Shown here one piece after another: positions 1 to 5,512 of a DNA stretch of 5,610 nt (position 1 is the first letter of the stretch; each line of letters starts with the position of its first letter). The notes below the pieces were generated by a model. That model did not search any database, was not told where the DNA came from, and worked only from the letters and a program-made list of their open reading frames with translations. This stretch comes from an uncultured bacterium. GTDB taxonomy: Bacteria > Actinomycetota > Coriobacteriia > Coriobacteriales > Coriobacteriaceae. The position numbers were made by a program, and so were the translations under genes. Location: contig CAJMOL010000122.1 in NCBI GenBank assembly GCA_905215095.1, positions 1-5,610 on the forward strand. Reading direction: 5' to 3'.

Positions 1-762
1 CGTGGTGGTGATGGTCGAAGCCGGCGACAGCAGCGACGTCGGCATGGCCTCGATGCCGCCGATGACCATGCGCACGGCGAGCGTCTCGCCAAAGGCGCGG
101 GTCATGCCCAAGATAACCGCGGTCATGAGCGACGGCATGGCGGACTTGAGCACCACGTGCCAGATGGTCTGCCAGCGGGTGTAGCCCAGCGCGAGCGAGC
201 CCTGGCGGTAGCCGTCGGGCACGGCGCGCAGGCCATCGACCGAAAGCGTGGTCATCGTCGGCAGAATCATGACCGCCAGCACGATGGCGCCGGGCAAGAT
301 GCCCAGGCCCGTGCTCACGTGGAAAACGCTCTTCATAAGACCGACGACCACGTGAAAACCGATCAGGCCAAAGACGACCGAGGGGATGCCGGTCAAAAGC
401 TCAATGAGCGGCTGAAAGATCTTAGAGCCAAACTTAGGGCTAATCTCGACCGCAAAGATGGCAGAGCCGATGGCGATGGGCAGCGCGATAAGCGTGGAGA
501 GCACCATGACCGCAAACGAGGTGACGATCAGGGGCAGGGCGCCGGTATAGGGCAGGCCGTTTTCGGCTGTGTTGGCCAGGTCCCACTTGGTGCCGGTGAA
601 AAACTCGACGACCGAGACGCCGTCCTTGACAAAAGCCGAGAGGCCCTTTTGGGCGACCATAAAGATGAGCGCGGCAACGACAAGCGTCACGAGCGCTACG
701 CACGCGCCCGTGACGCCCAGGCCCACGTTCTCAAGGTCGCGCTTTGGCAGCTGTTTTGCCAT
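1..762 (-). CDS. pstC: PstC, phosphate ABC transporter permease (3' end beyond window)
   Basis: Inner-membrane permease that, with PstA, forms the channel through which PstS-delivered phosphate is imported, powered by PstB. The first 254 residues are visible; the family is usually about 290-320, so perhaps 40-60 C-terminal residues lie off the left edge. The sequence shows a short charged N-terminus, a first membrane segment at about residues 17-37, an extracytoplasmic stretch with FFTGTKW (55-60), then hydrophobic segments near 72-104, 117-145 and 155-172. The PstC-typical stretch ELLTGIPSVVFGLIG lies at 121-135. The cytoplasmic EAA loop that docks on the ATPase is at about 187-210 (ALGYTRWQTIWHVVLKSAMP). 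The ATG at 762 is preceded by GGAAAGG six bases upstream, which fixes the start. The gene follows pstS by 24 bp in the same operon. Identity is clear from motifs plus neighbour. Confidence 0.95.
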   Translation of the reverse strand, partial: MAKQLPKRDLENVGLGVTGACVALVTLVVAALIFMVAQKGLSAFVKDGVSVVEFFTGTKWDLANTAENGLPYTGALPLIVTSFAVMVLSTLIALPIAIGSAIFAVEISPKFGSKIFQPLIELLTGIPSVVFGLIGFHVVVGLMKSVFHVSTGLGILPGAIVLAVMILPTMTTLSVDGLRAVPDGYRQGSLALGYTRWQTIWHVVLKSAMPSLMTAVILGMTRAFGETLAVRMVIGGIEAMPTSLLSPASTITTT

Positions 763-786
763 TGCAAACCTTTCCGGGGCGATTAC

Positions 787-1725
787 TTATTTAGCGGAGA
801 CCTTGCCGCTGGCGTCCTTGACGACCTTCATGGCAGAGACGGGGATGAAGCCCTGCTCCTCGACGAGCTTGCCCTGGACGTCGTCGGAAAGCATGAACTC
901 CAGGAAGGCCTTGGTGGCCTCGTCGGCGTCCTTGGAGCAGTACATGTGCTCGGTAGCCCAGATCTTGAAGGAGTCATCAGTGACATTCTTGCTCTTGGGC
1001 TCGACGCCCTCGACCTTGATGGCGTTGAACTTGGAGTCATCGAAGTGCGAGAAATCGAGGTAGGAGATGGCGTTGTCGGTGCTGCCCATCTGAGTCTGGA
1101 CGTCGCCGGACTTGTCGAGCTCGGCATCGCCCTTAAAGTCGACGGTCTCGTCGCCAAAGACGGCGGCCTCAAAGGTAGCGCGGGTACCGGAGCCGGCCTT
1201 GCGGTTGAGGACGACGATGGTGGCGTCGTCGCCGCCGACCTCCTTCCAGTTGGTAATCTGACCGGAGAAGATACCCTTGAGCTGCTCGAGGGACAGGTCG
1301 TCGACCTTGACGTTCTTGGAGACAACAGGACCCATGCCCACGACGGCGACCTCGTGGTCGACGAGGTTCTTGACCTGATCGGCCTCGAGCTTGGACTCGG
1401 CGAAGACGTCGGAGTTACCGATGGTGACGGTGCCAGCGGCAACAGCGGTAAGGCCCTTGCCCGAACCGTTGCCCGAACCGGAGATGGAGACGTCGGGGTT
1501 GGCATCCATGAACTTCTCGGCAGCAGCCTCGACGAGAGCCTGGAACGAGGAGGCACCGTCGTAGGTCACCTCACCGGAGACGGACTCGGCAGCAGCGGCG
1601 CTACCCTTGTCGGCAGCGTTGGAAGCGCCTGCGCCACCGCAACCAACGAGACCGAGACCGACGATGCTGGCAAGACCACCAGCAAGGCCGAGGAACTGAC
1701 GACGAGAATAAGCCTGATCGAGCAT
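787..1725 (-). CDS. pstS: PstS, phosphate-binding lipoprotein of the Pst ABC transporter
   Basis: Extracytoplasmic high-affinity phosphate receptor, 312 residues, that hands phosphate to PstC/PstA. The N-terminus carries a twin-arginine motif (SRRQFLGLA, residues 7-15), a hydrophobic stretch and a lipobox LVGC ending at Cys29, so it looks like a Tat-exported lipoprotein. A Ser/Ala/Gly-rich linker (about 30-50) precedes the binding domain. Ligand-site motifs of the family are present: DGASS (56-60), GSGNGSGKGL (82-91), IGNSD (102-106) and RKAGSGTRATFE (175-186). The ATG at 1725 is chosen because AAAGGA sits five bases upstream and the signal peptide begins right after it. An in-frame ATG at 1743 has no ribosome site, and longer starts would bury the signal. 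It is the first gene of the operon; pstC follows after 24 bp. Phosphate-starvation control is expected from the family but is only suggested by the upstream sequence. Confidence 0.95.
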   Translation of the reverse strand: MLDQAYSRRQFLGLAGGLASIVGLGLVGCGGAGASNAADKGSAAAAESVSGEVTYDGASSFQALVEAAAEKFMDANPDVSISGSGNGSGKGLTAVAAGTVTIGNSDVFAESKLEADQVKNLVDHEVAVVGMGPVVSKNVKVDDLSLEQLKGIFSGQITNWKEVGGDDATIVVLNRKAGSGTRATFEAAVFGDETVDFKGDAELDKSGDVQTQMGSTDNAISYLDFSHFDDSKFNAIKVEGVEPKSKNVTDDSFKIWATEHMYCSKDADEATKAFLEFMLSDDVQGKLVEEQGFIPVSAMKVVKDASGKVSAK

Positions 1726-1750
1726 GATCTTCCTTTCATACATGCGATTC

Positions 1751-1809
1751 GCGGGCACCCTGCCCGCTTTGCTGTTTGGAAAGATACGGCCCCGACCGGG
1801 CATCGCCCG
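1751..1809 (-). promoter_or_regulatory. Two consecutive small hairpins in the pstS leader
   Basis: Two perfect inverted repeats lie close together just upstream of the pstS ribosome-binding site. The first has GCGGGCA (1751-1757) and TGCCCGC (1761-1767) around a 3-nt loop. The second has CGGGC (1797-1801) and GCCCG (1805-1809) around a 3-nt loop. Neither is followed by a T-run on the pstS strand, so they are not ordinary terminators. In the transcript both would form GC-rich stems, the nearer one ending about 15 bases before AAAGGA. They may stabilise the mRNA or tune translation. The structure is visible; the function is inferred. Confidence 0.4.
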
Positions 1810-1868
1810 CGCCAACTACGGTTTCTTACGGGCATCTGATAGACCCTTACCGCAAGCGCAGCACGGCC

Positions 1869-1916
1869 TTTACAAACGAATAACAATCCAGCGCCGAACA
1901 TGGCGCACCTTTTACA
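1869..1916. promoter_or_regulatory. Possible Pho-box-like hexamers upstream of pstS
   Basis: TTTACA (1869-1874) and ATAACA (1880-1885) are spaced exactly 11 bp start to start, and a further TTTACA lies at 1911-1916, 42 bp from the first. A GCGCC/GGCGC inverted repeat (1891-1895 and 1902-1906) sits between them. In Bacillus, PhoP binds TTAACA-like direct repeats at about 11-bp periodicity ahead of pst genes, so the arrangement and location fit. Only two copies are in strict phase, the sequences are short and AT-rich, and the regulator in this organism is unknown. Confidence 0.25.
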
Positions 1917-1928
1917 CCAATAAAAACA

Positions 1929-1997
1929 AAGTTGCGGTGAAATAGTTCCTGCTCGGCCATCAAATGGCCCATTCTAGGAACTATTCCACCGCAACTT
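1929..1997 (-). terminator. Long nested palindrome, likely rho-independent terminator after the dipeptidase gene
   Basis: A 22-nt arm at 1929-1950 pairs with 1976-1997 with a single mismatch at 1940/1986. The 25-nt interior holds its own perfect hairpin, GGCCAT (1955-1960), CAA, ATGGCC (1964-1969). In minus-strand RNA, the direction of the dipeptidase gene that ends at 2019, the mismatch becomes a G.U wobble, so the stem pairs throughout. It is followed by TTTGTTTTTATT. In plus-strand RNA it is an A.C mismatch. Orientation, position 22 bases after the stop codon and the T-rich tail all fit a terminator. The stem is much longer than usual and the hairpin-in-hairpin form also resembles REP- or MITE-like palindromic elements. 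No target-site duplication was seen. Confidence 0.65.
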
Positions 1998-2018
1998 AGA
2001 TTGGGAAACCGCGAAACC

Positions 2019-3455
2019 TTAAAGCTCTAATTCATTCAAACGGAGGATCGCAACAATATAGATCTTGAGCGCCTGTTTAAGCTGGTCCTCGTTGGCGCAC
2101 TCGTTGGGACCGTGCATCTGGCCGCCCCACTCGGGCAGCTCCAGGCCGGTCTCCTCGGGGCCAAACGAGACGGCGCGGGCAAAGTTGCGCGCGTACGTGC
2201 CGCCGCCCATAGCAAAGGGCTCAGCATGCTTGCCCGTAAACTCGTTATAGGTATCAATAAGCGCCTTCACGGCCGGATCGTCGGCAGACACCGAGAACGG
2301 CACCTTAGCGCGACCCAGCTGACACGTCACGCCAAAACGGCCCACGAGCGGGTCGAGCTGCTCGCGGATGGTATCGGCACTCGTACTGTCGGGGAAGCGC
2401 ACGTCGATGACCTGCTCAATATGGCCATCCGCCACGCGGATGACTCCAGCGTTGCAGGTAAGCGGGCCAAACGCCGGACTCGTCGCATCGATACCTAGGC
2501 CGCGGCCATAGGCATCCGCATGCACAAAGGCCAGGAACTTGACGAACTCGTGCTCGGCAGGCGTCAGCAGACGCTCGTCGCGTGCACCAAACGCGTCCTC
2601 GGCCTCGCGCAGATACGCCACGATCAGGCCGACGGCGTTGATGGTGCCCTCAGGCATCGAAGCGTGGCCGCCAATACCGTGGGCGAAAATCTGCGCATGC
2701 CCGTTATCAAGCGCCGTGATCTCCAGGCGGTCGGCGTTCTCGACCGGCGCCGGCAGCTCATCGGCGGCAATCGCGAGCTCGCAGATGGACTGCGACGGAA
2801 TGGCGTTGCTCGCCTCGGCACCGCTCCAGGACACAATGCGTCCGCCGTCGATCTTGGAGCTCACAAACGTCGCCCCAAACTGGCCCTTCTCGGCATTGCA
2901 GACCGGGAACTCGGCATCGGGCGTAAACAAAAAGTCGGGGTCTGCGTGGTTCTCCAGATAATGGTGAACGTCGGACATGCCCACTTCCTCATCGCAGCCC
3001 AGCAGCGCGCGGAAGGTATAGCGCGGGGTGATGCCGTGCTTGAGCAGATAGGCGCCGGCGTAGAGCGACAGTACCGCCGGACCCTTGTCGTCGATAACGC
3101 CGCGACCGAGCAGCCAGCCCTCGCGACGCTCCATCGCAAACGGGTCGGTATTCCAACCGGGGCCGGCGGGAACCACGTCCACGTGGCAGATGGTCGCGAG
3201 CTGCTTGTCGCCGCGGCCCGGAATATCGGCAATGCCCACAAAGCCCTCGTCATCGCTCGTCTGGTAGCCGAGCTTTTGCGCGATACCGAGCGCGCAATCA
3301 AGCGCATCACGGACCGGGCGGCCAAACGGCGCGCTAGGCTCCGCATCGGCAGCAACGGCTACGGACGGATAACTCACCAGCTGCTCGATATCGGCGACGA
3401 CATCCTCCCAGACCTCGTCGACATACTCGGCAACGCTCTGCTCCACCTGATTCAT
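2019..3455 (-). CDS. pepV: PepV-like M20 family metallodipeptidase (Sapep)
   Basis: Predicted cytoplasmic di-zinc dipeptidase, 478 residues, the usual PepV length, that releases amino acids from dipeptides taken up or made during protein turnover. M20 landmarks are all present. The first metal motif is HVD at 91-93, with His91 as ligand and Asp93 as its partner. The bridging aspartate is Asp122 in GRGVIDDKGP. Glu156 (base) and Glu157 (ligand) lie in CDEEVG, Asp180 in TPDAEFP, and the final ligand His448 in GGQMHGPNE. His264 in HGIGGHAS, in the lid domain, corresponds to the transition-state histidine of PepV. The ATG at 3455 has AAGGAGG six bases upstream; a longer in-frame start at 3500 would add 15 residues containing the ribosome site. 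The HAD gene ends 54 bp upstream on the same strand. Exact substrate range cannot be read from sequence, and the symbol is by family resemblance. Confidence 0.9.
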   Translation of the reverse strand: MNQVEQSVAEYVDEVWEDVVADIEQLVSYPSVAVAADAEPSAPFGRPVRDALDCALGIAQKLGYQTSDDEGFVGIADIPGRGDKQLATICHVDVVPAGPGWNTDPFAMERREGWLLGRGVIDDKGPAVLSLYAGAYLLKHGITPRYTFRALLGCDEEVGMSDVHHYLENHADPDFLFTPDAEFPVCNAEKGQFGATFVSSKIDGGRIVSWSGAEASNAIPSQSICELAIAADELPAPVENADRLEITALDNGHAQIFAHGIGGHASMPEGTINAVGLIVAYLREAEDAFGARDERLLTPAEHEFVKFLAFVHADAYGRGLGIDATSPAFGPLTCNAGVIRVADGHIEQVIDVRFPDSTSADTIREQLDPLVGRFGVTCQLGRAKVPFSVSADDPAVKALIDTYNEFTGKHAEPFAMGGGTYARNFARAVSFGPEETGLELPEWGGQMHGPNECANEDQLKQALKIYIVAILRLNELEL

Positions 3456-3473
3456 GGACAACCTCCTTACCAA

Positions 3474-3499
3474 TGAGGGGCGAGCGTGCCCGCCCCTCA
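3474..3499 (-). promoter_or_regulatory. Intercistronic hairpin between HAD phosphatase and dipeptidase genes
   Basis: TGAGGGGCG (3474-3482) and CGCCCCTCA (3491-3499) form a perfect 9-bp stem with an 8-nt loop in the 54-bp gap between the two genes. On the minus strand it starts 11 bases after the HAD stop codon and is followed only by TTGGT before the dipeptidase ribosome site, with no proper T-run. It is therefore more likely a weak attenuator or mRNA processing/stability element than a full terminator. The structure is seen; the role is inferred. Confidence 0.45.
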
Positions 3500-3509
3500 C
3501 ATCACATAC

Positions 3510-4172
3510 TTATATAGCGAAAAGTTTAGCAAGCTCGGCCACCGAGTGCACCACCGCATCGGCACCCGCGGCCTCGTGCTCCCCCAGCGCCGCCGCGCCC
3601 GAATAGATGCCGATACACGGCACACCCATCGCGTGCGCGCCCTCCACATCGTTAAAGCGATCGCCGATCATCACGGCATCGTCGGCCGCCGCACCCAGAG
3701 CCGCCAGGGCATCGCGGACCGAATCGGCCTTGGTCTCGCGCCCCTGCGGCGGATTCATGCCAATCACCGCCTCAAACTGAGAAAGCCCGAGCTCACGCAC
3801 CATGTCGATGCACTTTGCCTCCATGCGCGACGTTGCCACAGCCATACGCTTGCCCTGGGCGGTCAACCCATCCAGCAGCTCGGGAATCCCATCGAACACG
3901 GGGTACTCTTCCGGTCCCAGTTCATCAAAAAAGGCGCGGTACTCATCGGCCACAACCAGCGACTCCTCGCGGGAAAAGCCGTAAAAGTCGTGAAAGCTCT
4001 TCCACAGGGGTGGCCCGATCATGCGGCGCAGGTCACCCATCTGCGCCTCAGAAAGCCCGCGCGCAGCCAGCGTCTTGCGCGTCGAGGTCATCACCGCCCG
4101 GCCCGTATCTGCCACCGTGCCGTCAAAATCGAACAGCACGACCGGCCGTCTGCATATCTCCAACGCCTCCAT
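3510..4172 (-). CDS. HAD-superfamily phosphatase, Gph-like (subfamily with C1 helical cap)
   Basis: Predicted cytoplasmic phosphomonoesterase of 220 residues, a normal size for phosphoglycolate-phosphatase-like HAD proteins. Motif I is DFDGT (15-19), with nucleophile Asp15 and acid/base Asp17. An alpha-helical cap fills about residues 25-90 and includes IGPPLWKSF. Motif II is AVATS around Thr114, motif III Lys148 in RETKAD, and motif IV IGDRFNDVEGA with Asp171 and Asp175 binding Mg. All catalytic residues are intact. The ATG at 4172 is preferred because AGAGGA lies six bases upstream. ATG 4178 would abut that site, and a GTG at 4205 adds 11 residues with no ribosome site. The dipeptidase gene follows after 54 bp, so co-transcription is likely; the DegV-PBP gene diverges upstream. 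The substrate could be phosphoglycolate, a nucleotide or a sugar phosphate and cannot be decided here. Confidence 0.9.
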   Translation of the reverse strand: MEALEICRRPVVLFDFDGTVADTGRAVMTSTRKTLAARGLSEAQMGDLRRMIGPPLWKSFHDFYGFSREESLVVADEYRAFFDELGPEEYPVFDGIPELLDGLTAQGKRMAVATSRMEAKCIDMVRELGLSQFEAVIGMNPPQGRETKADSVRDALAALGAAADDAVMIGDRFNDVEGAHAMGVPCIGIYSGAAALGEHEAAGADAVVHSVAELAKLFAI

Positions 4173-4221
4173 CGGCATTCCTCTTCCCCAGTTGACGATT
4201 TCCACACCGACACTTCAAACT

Positions 4222-4272
4222 GTTGACTATTCAACAATTGAACCTAGTAATGTGGAACGACTCTACTATACT
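4222..4272 (+). promoter_or_regulatory. Candidate promoter with overlapping inverted repeats in the divergent region
   Basis: The 156-bp gap between the divergent HAD and DegV-PBP genes contains TTGACT (4223-4228), 17 bp, then AGTAAT (4246-4251), a plausible sigma-70-type promoter for the plus-strand gene. A better -10 box, TATACT (4267-4272), has no good -35 at normal spacing. Two inverted repeats overlap the first promoter: GTTGA/TCAAC with a 4-nt spacer (4222-4235) and TTCAA/TTGAA with a 3-nt spacer (4230-4242). They could be a repressor operator. I found no convincing minus-strand promoter for the HAD gene. Confidence 0.4.
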
Positions 4273-4296
4273 TGTCGCACTTTGCTCTCAGAAGGC

Positions 4297-4310
4297 GGCG
4301 CGCAAGCGCC
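4297..4310 (+). promoter_or_regulatory. GNRA-tetraloop hairpin in the 5' leader of the DegV-PBP gene
   Basis: GGCGC (4297-4301), loop GCAA, GCGCC (4306-4310) form a perfect 5-bp stem capped by a GNRA tetraloop, ending about five bases before the ribosome site GAAAGG. It would form in the plus-strand transcript and leave the ribosome site free. The structure is visible; any effect on translation or stability is inferred. Confidence 0.3.
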
Positions 4311-4328
4311 CCAACGAAAGGTGCAATT

Positions 4329-5330
4329 ATGTCTTTTGCCATCATAACCGACTCCACGTCGGACATCTCCCCCGCCCGCGCTCAAGAGCTCGGCATTTAC
4401 GTGATTCCGCTGCATGTGATTATCGAGGGCGAGGACCTGCTCGACCAGGTGCAGATTACCGCCGAGGAATACGTCGCGCGCATGGCTGGCTCCGAGCAGT
4501 TGCCGCACACCTCGCAGCCGAGCGCCGGCGAGTTCAAGGCGCTCTTTGACCGCGTGCTCGCCGACGGCCACGATAGCGCAATCTTTATCTCGCTATGCAG
4601 CGAGTGGTCTGCCTGCTATTCCAACGCATGCTTGACGGCCGCGACCCACGAGCTCGACGTGCGCTGCATCGATTCGCGCACCGGCTCGGTACTCTACCAG
4701 CACACCGACAATCCCTCACAGGTACTTACCGAGGGCGAGGCCGCCGCGGTCACCGATGTTCTGTCCGGCGTCATGCAGGGCGGCGGTACGGGTGCCGCCG
4801 GTGCCCTGAGCGTTAACCAGCCCTATGCCGGAAAGACGGGCACCACCGACAACACCACCAACCTGTGGTTCTGCGGCTATACCCCGCAGCTGGCGTGCGC
4901 CCTGTGGACCGGCTATTCCGCGGGCGAGATCCCCATCCAAAAATACGGCACAGACCTGCTGGGCGACAGCACCAACCTGCCTGTCTTTAAGCGGTTTATG
5001 AACACCGTTCTGACCGGTACCGAGCGCGAGGAGTTTGCGACCGGAACGGCGCCCACCTATAAGAACAACAGCGTCTGGAAGTTCTACGGCACCAGCAACA
5101 CCAAGAAGGCGGAAAGCGACACCGAGGACAAAGACGAGGAAGAGACCACGACTACGACAACCACGACTACAACCACGACCACCGAGACCACGGGCGGCGA
5201 CACCACCGGCGGCACCGGAACGACCGGCGGCTCGACCGGCGGCGACGGTAGCGGTGGCGAAGGCGGCGGCGAGGGCGGTTCCCCCACTCCAACGCCTACG
5301 CCCACGCCCGATCCCTCTACGGGTCAGTAG
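4329..5330 (+). CDS. Chimeric gene: DegV N-terminal half joined to C-terminal end of a class A penicillin-binding protein
   Basis: A 333-residue frame with ATG at 4329 and GAAAGG about seven bases upstream. Residues 1-120 are the first lobe of a DegV/FakB fatty-acid-binding protein: TDSTSD (7-12), the PLHV strand (27-30), TSQPS (61-65), a variant of the SGTYQSA loop (SEWSACYSNA, 91-100) and DSRTGS (115-120). From about 120 the protein becomes the end of a class A PBP transpeptidase: VLYQHTDNPSQVL, EAAAVTDVLSGVM, AGKTGTT with the KTG triad at 169-171, and WFCGYTPQLACALWTGY. The tail is acidic (261-272), then 13 threonines (273-285), a Thr/Gly/Ser-rich run and a Pro-Thr repeat (319-327). Intact DegV proteins are about 280 residues; its second lobe is missing. 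The PBP part lacks the membrane anchor, glycosyltransferase, SxxK serine and SxN box, so it could not work as a transpeptidase. No signal peptide is present, so the product would be cytoplasmic. Probable deletion fusion or assembly artefact; a functional fusion is unlikely. Confidence 0.85.
   Translation: MSFAIITDSTSDISPARAQELGIYVIPLHVIIEGEDLLDQVQITAEEYVARMAGSEQLPHTSQPSAGEFKALFDRVLADGHDSAIFISLCSEWSACYSNACLTAATHELDVRCIDSRTGSVLYQHTDNPSQVLTEGEAAAVTDVLSGVMQGGGTGAAGALSVNQPYAGKTGTTDNTTNLWFCGYTPQLACALWTGYSAGEIPIQKYGTDLLGDSTNLPVFKRFMNTVLTGTEREEFATGTAPTYKNNSVWKFYGTSNTKKAESDTEDKDEEETTTTTTTTTTTTTETTGGDTTGGTGTTGGSTGGDGSGGEGGGEGGSPTPTPTPTPDPSTGQ
5107..5325 (+). repeat. Low-complexity coding tail: acidic, poly-Thr, Gly/Thr and Thr-Pro repeats
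   Basis: Simple-sequence DNA within the 3' end of the chimeric gene. An acidic Asp/Glu stretch is followed by 13 Thr codons that mix ACC, ACT, ACG and ACA, then GGC/ACC-rich Gly-Thr-Ser triplets, then alternating Thr-Pro codons. Disordered Thr/Pro/Gly tails of this kind are common at the outward-facing C-termini of PBPs in Gram-positive bacteria. Mixed synonymous codons argue that the protein tract, not just DNA slippage, is maintained, although such DNA can still vary in length. Confidence 0.8.
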
Positions 5331-5350
5331 GCACCCAGCCATAGCCAAAC

Positions 5351-5391
5351 AAAGGCGCCCGAGCAGATCAATGCTGCTCGGGCGCCTTTTT
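5351..5391 (+). terminator. Strong intrinsic terminator of the DegV-PBP chimeric gene
   Basis: A perfect 16-bp inverted repeat (5351-5366 and 5374-5389) with a 7-nt loop ATCAATG begins 20 bases after the stop codon. Its GC-rich core (GGCGCCCGAGCAG) is followed by five T residues (5387-5391). The matching A residues on the left arm mean it may also stop minus-strand transcription. It would be the native terminator of the PBP gene that supplied the 3' half. Confidence 0.9.
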
Positions 5392-5428
5392 CACGCGAAA
5401 CTTCACACACGCCTCAACACGATGCGAT

Positions 5429-5459
5429 AAAAACAGGGCGCCGACCATCGTCGACGCCC
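5429..5459 (-). terminator. Intrinsic terminator of the minus-strand argR-like gene
   Basis: On the minus strand, a 10-bp stem (5450-5459 with 5436-5445, one position a U.G wobble in RNA) closes on a 4-nt loop GATG and is followed by TGTTTTTAT (5435-5427). It lies 53 bases after the stop codon of the ArgR-like gene. Together with the plus-strand terminator at 5351-5391 it separates two convergent genes. The bases between the two terminators hold nothing else that I can identify. Confidence 0.8.
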
Positions 5460-5512
5460 CATAAAAGTCGCTATATGCGCTCGTACTGCGCTATCCTCAC
5501 GCGCCACCTCGC

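Larger units (their letters stand above)
1726..2018. other. Intergenic region upstream of pstS: leader, possible operator, palindromic element
   Basis: No coding region is supported in these ~290 bp. Reading in the direction of pstS (minus strand) it holds, in order, the 69-nt nested palindrome at 1929-1997, the TTTACA-like hexamers at 1869-1916, and two compact leader hairpins at 1751-1809 just ahead of the pstS ribosome site. The pstS promoter must lie here, but I could not pick a convincing -35/-10 pair. TGTTAT or TGTAAA on the minus strand around 1869-1886 are possible -10 boxes with poor -35 partners. Confidence 0.6.

Noticed and set aside
157..1839. A 560-codon open frame on the plus strand opposite pstC and pstS
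   Set aside because: It is a mirror frame created by G/C-rich codons of the minus-strand genes. Its translation is a low-complexity mix rich in Asp, Gly, Arg and Leu with no family motif, while the opposite strand encodes clear PstC and PstS.
2520..3476. A 318-codon open frame on the plus strand opposite the dipeptidase gene
   Set aside because: Shadow of the M20 dipeptidase, whose metal-binding residues are all intact on the other strand; no ribosome site or recognisable domain.
3486..4226. A 246-codon open frame on the plus strand opposite the HAD phosphatase
   Set aside because: Arg/His-rich translation without motifs, fully overlapping a HAD gene that has all four catalytic motifs.
4238..4272. 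TTGAAC (4238-4243) with TATACT (4267-4272) as a promoter
   Set aside because: The 23-bp spacing is too long for a normal sigma-70-type promoter.
5107..5325. Possible CRISPR-like or tandem-repeat array in the ACC/GGC-rich stretch
   Set aside because: The repetition is at codon level inside an open frame (Thr, Gly, Thr-Pro) with mixed synonymous codons; there are no uniform repeats or spacers.
4329..5330. Reading the chimeric gene as a new functional lipid-responsive cell-wall enzyme
   Set aside because: The PBP part begins only about 48 residues before KTG, so it lacks SxxK and SxN, and there is no signal or membrane segment. The DegV part lacks its second lobe. A working enzyme is not supported.
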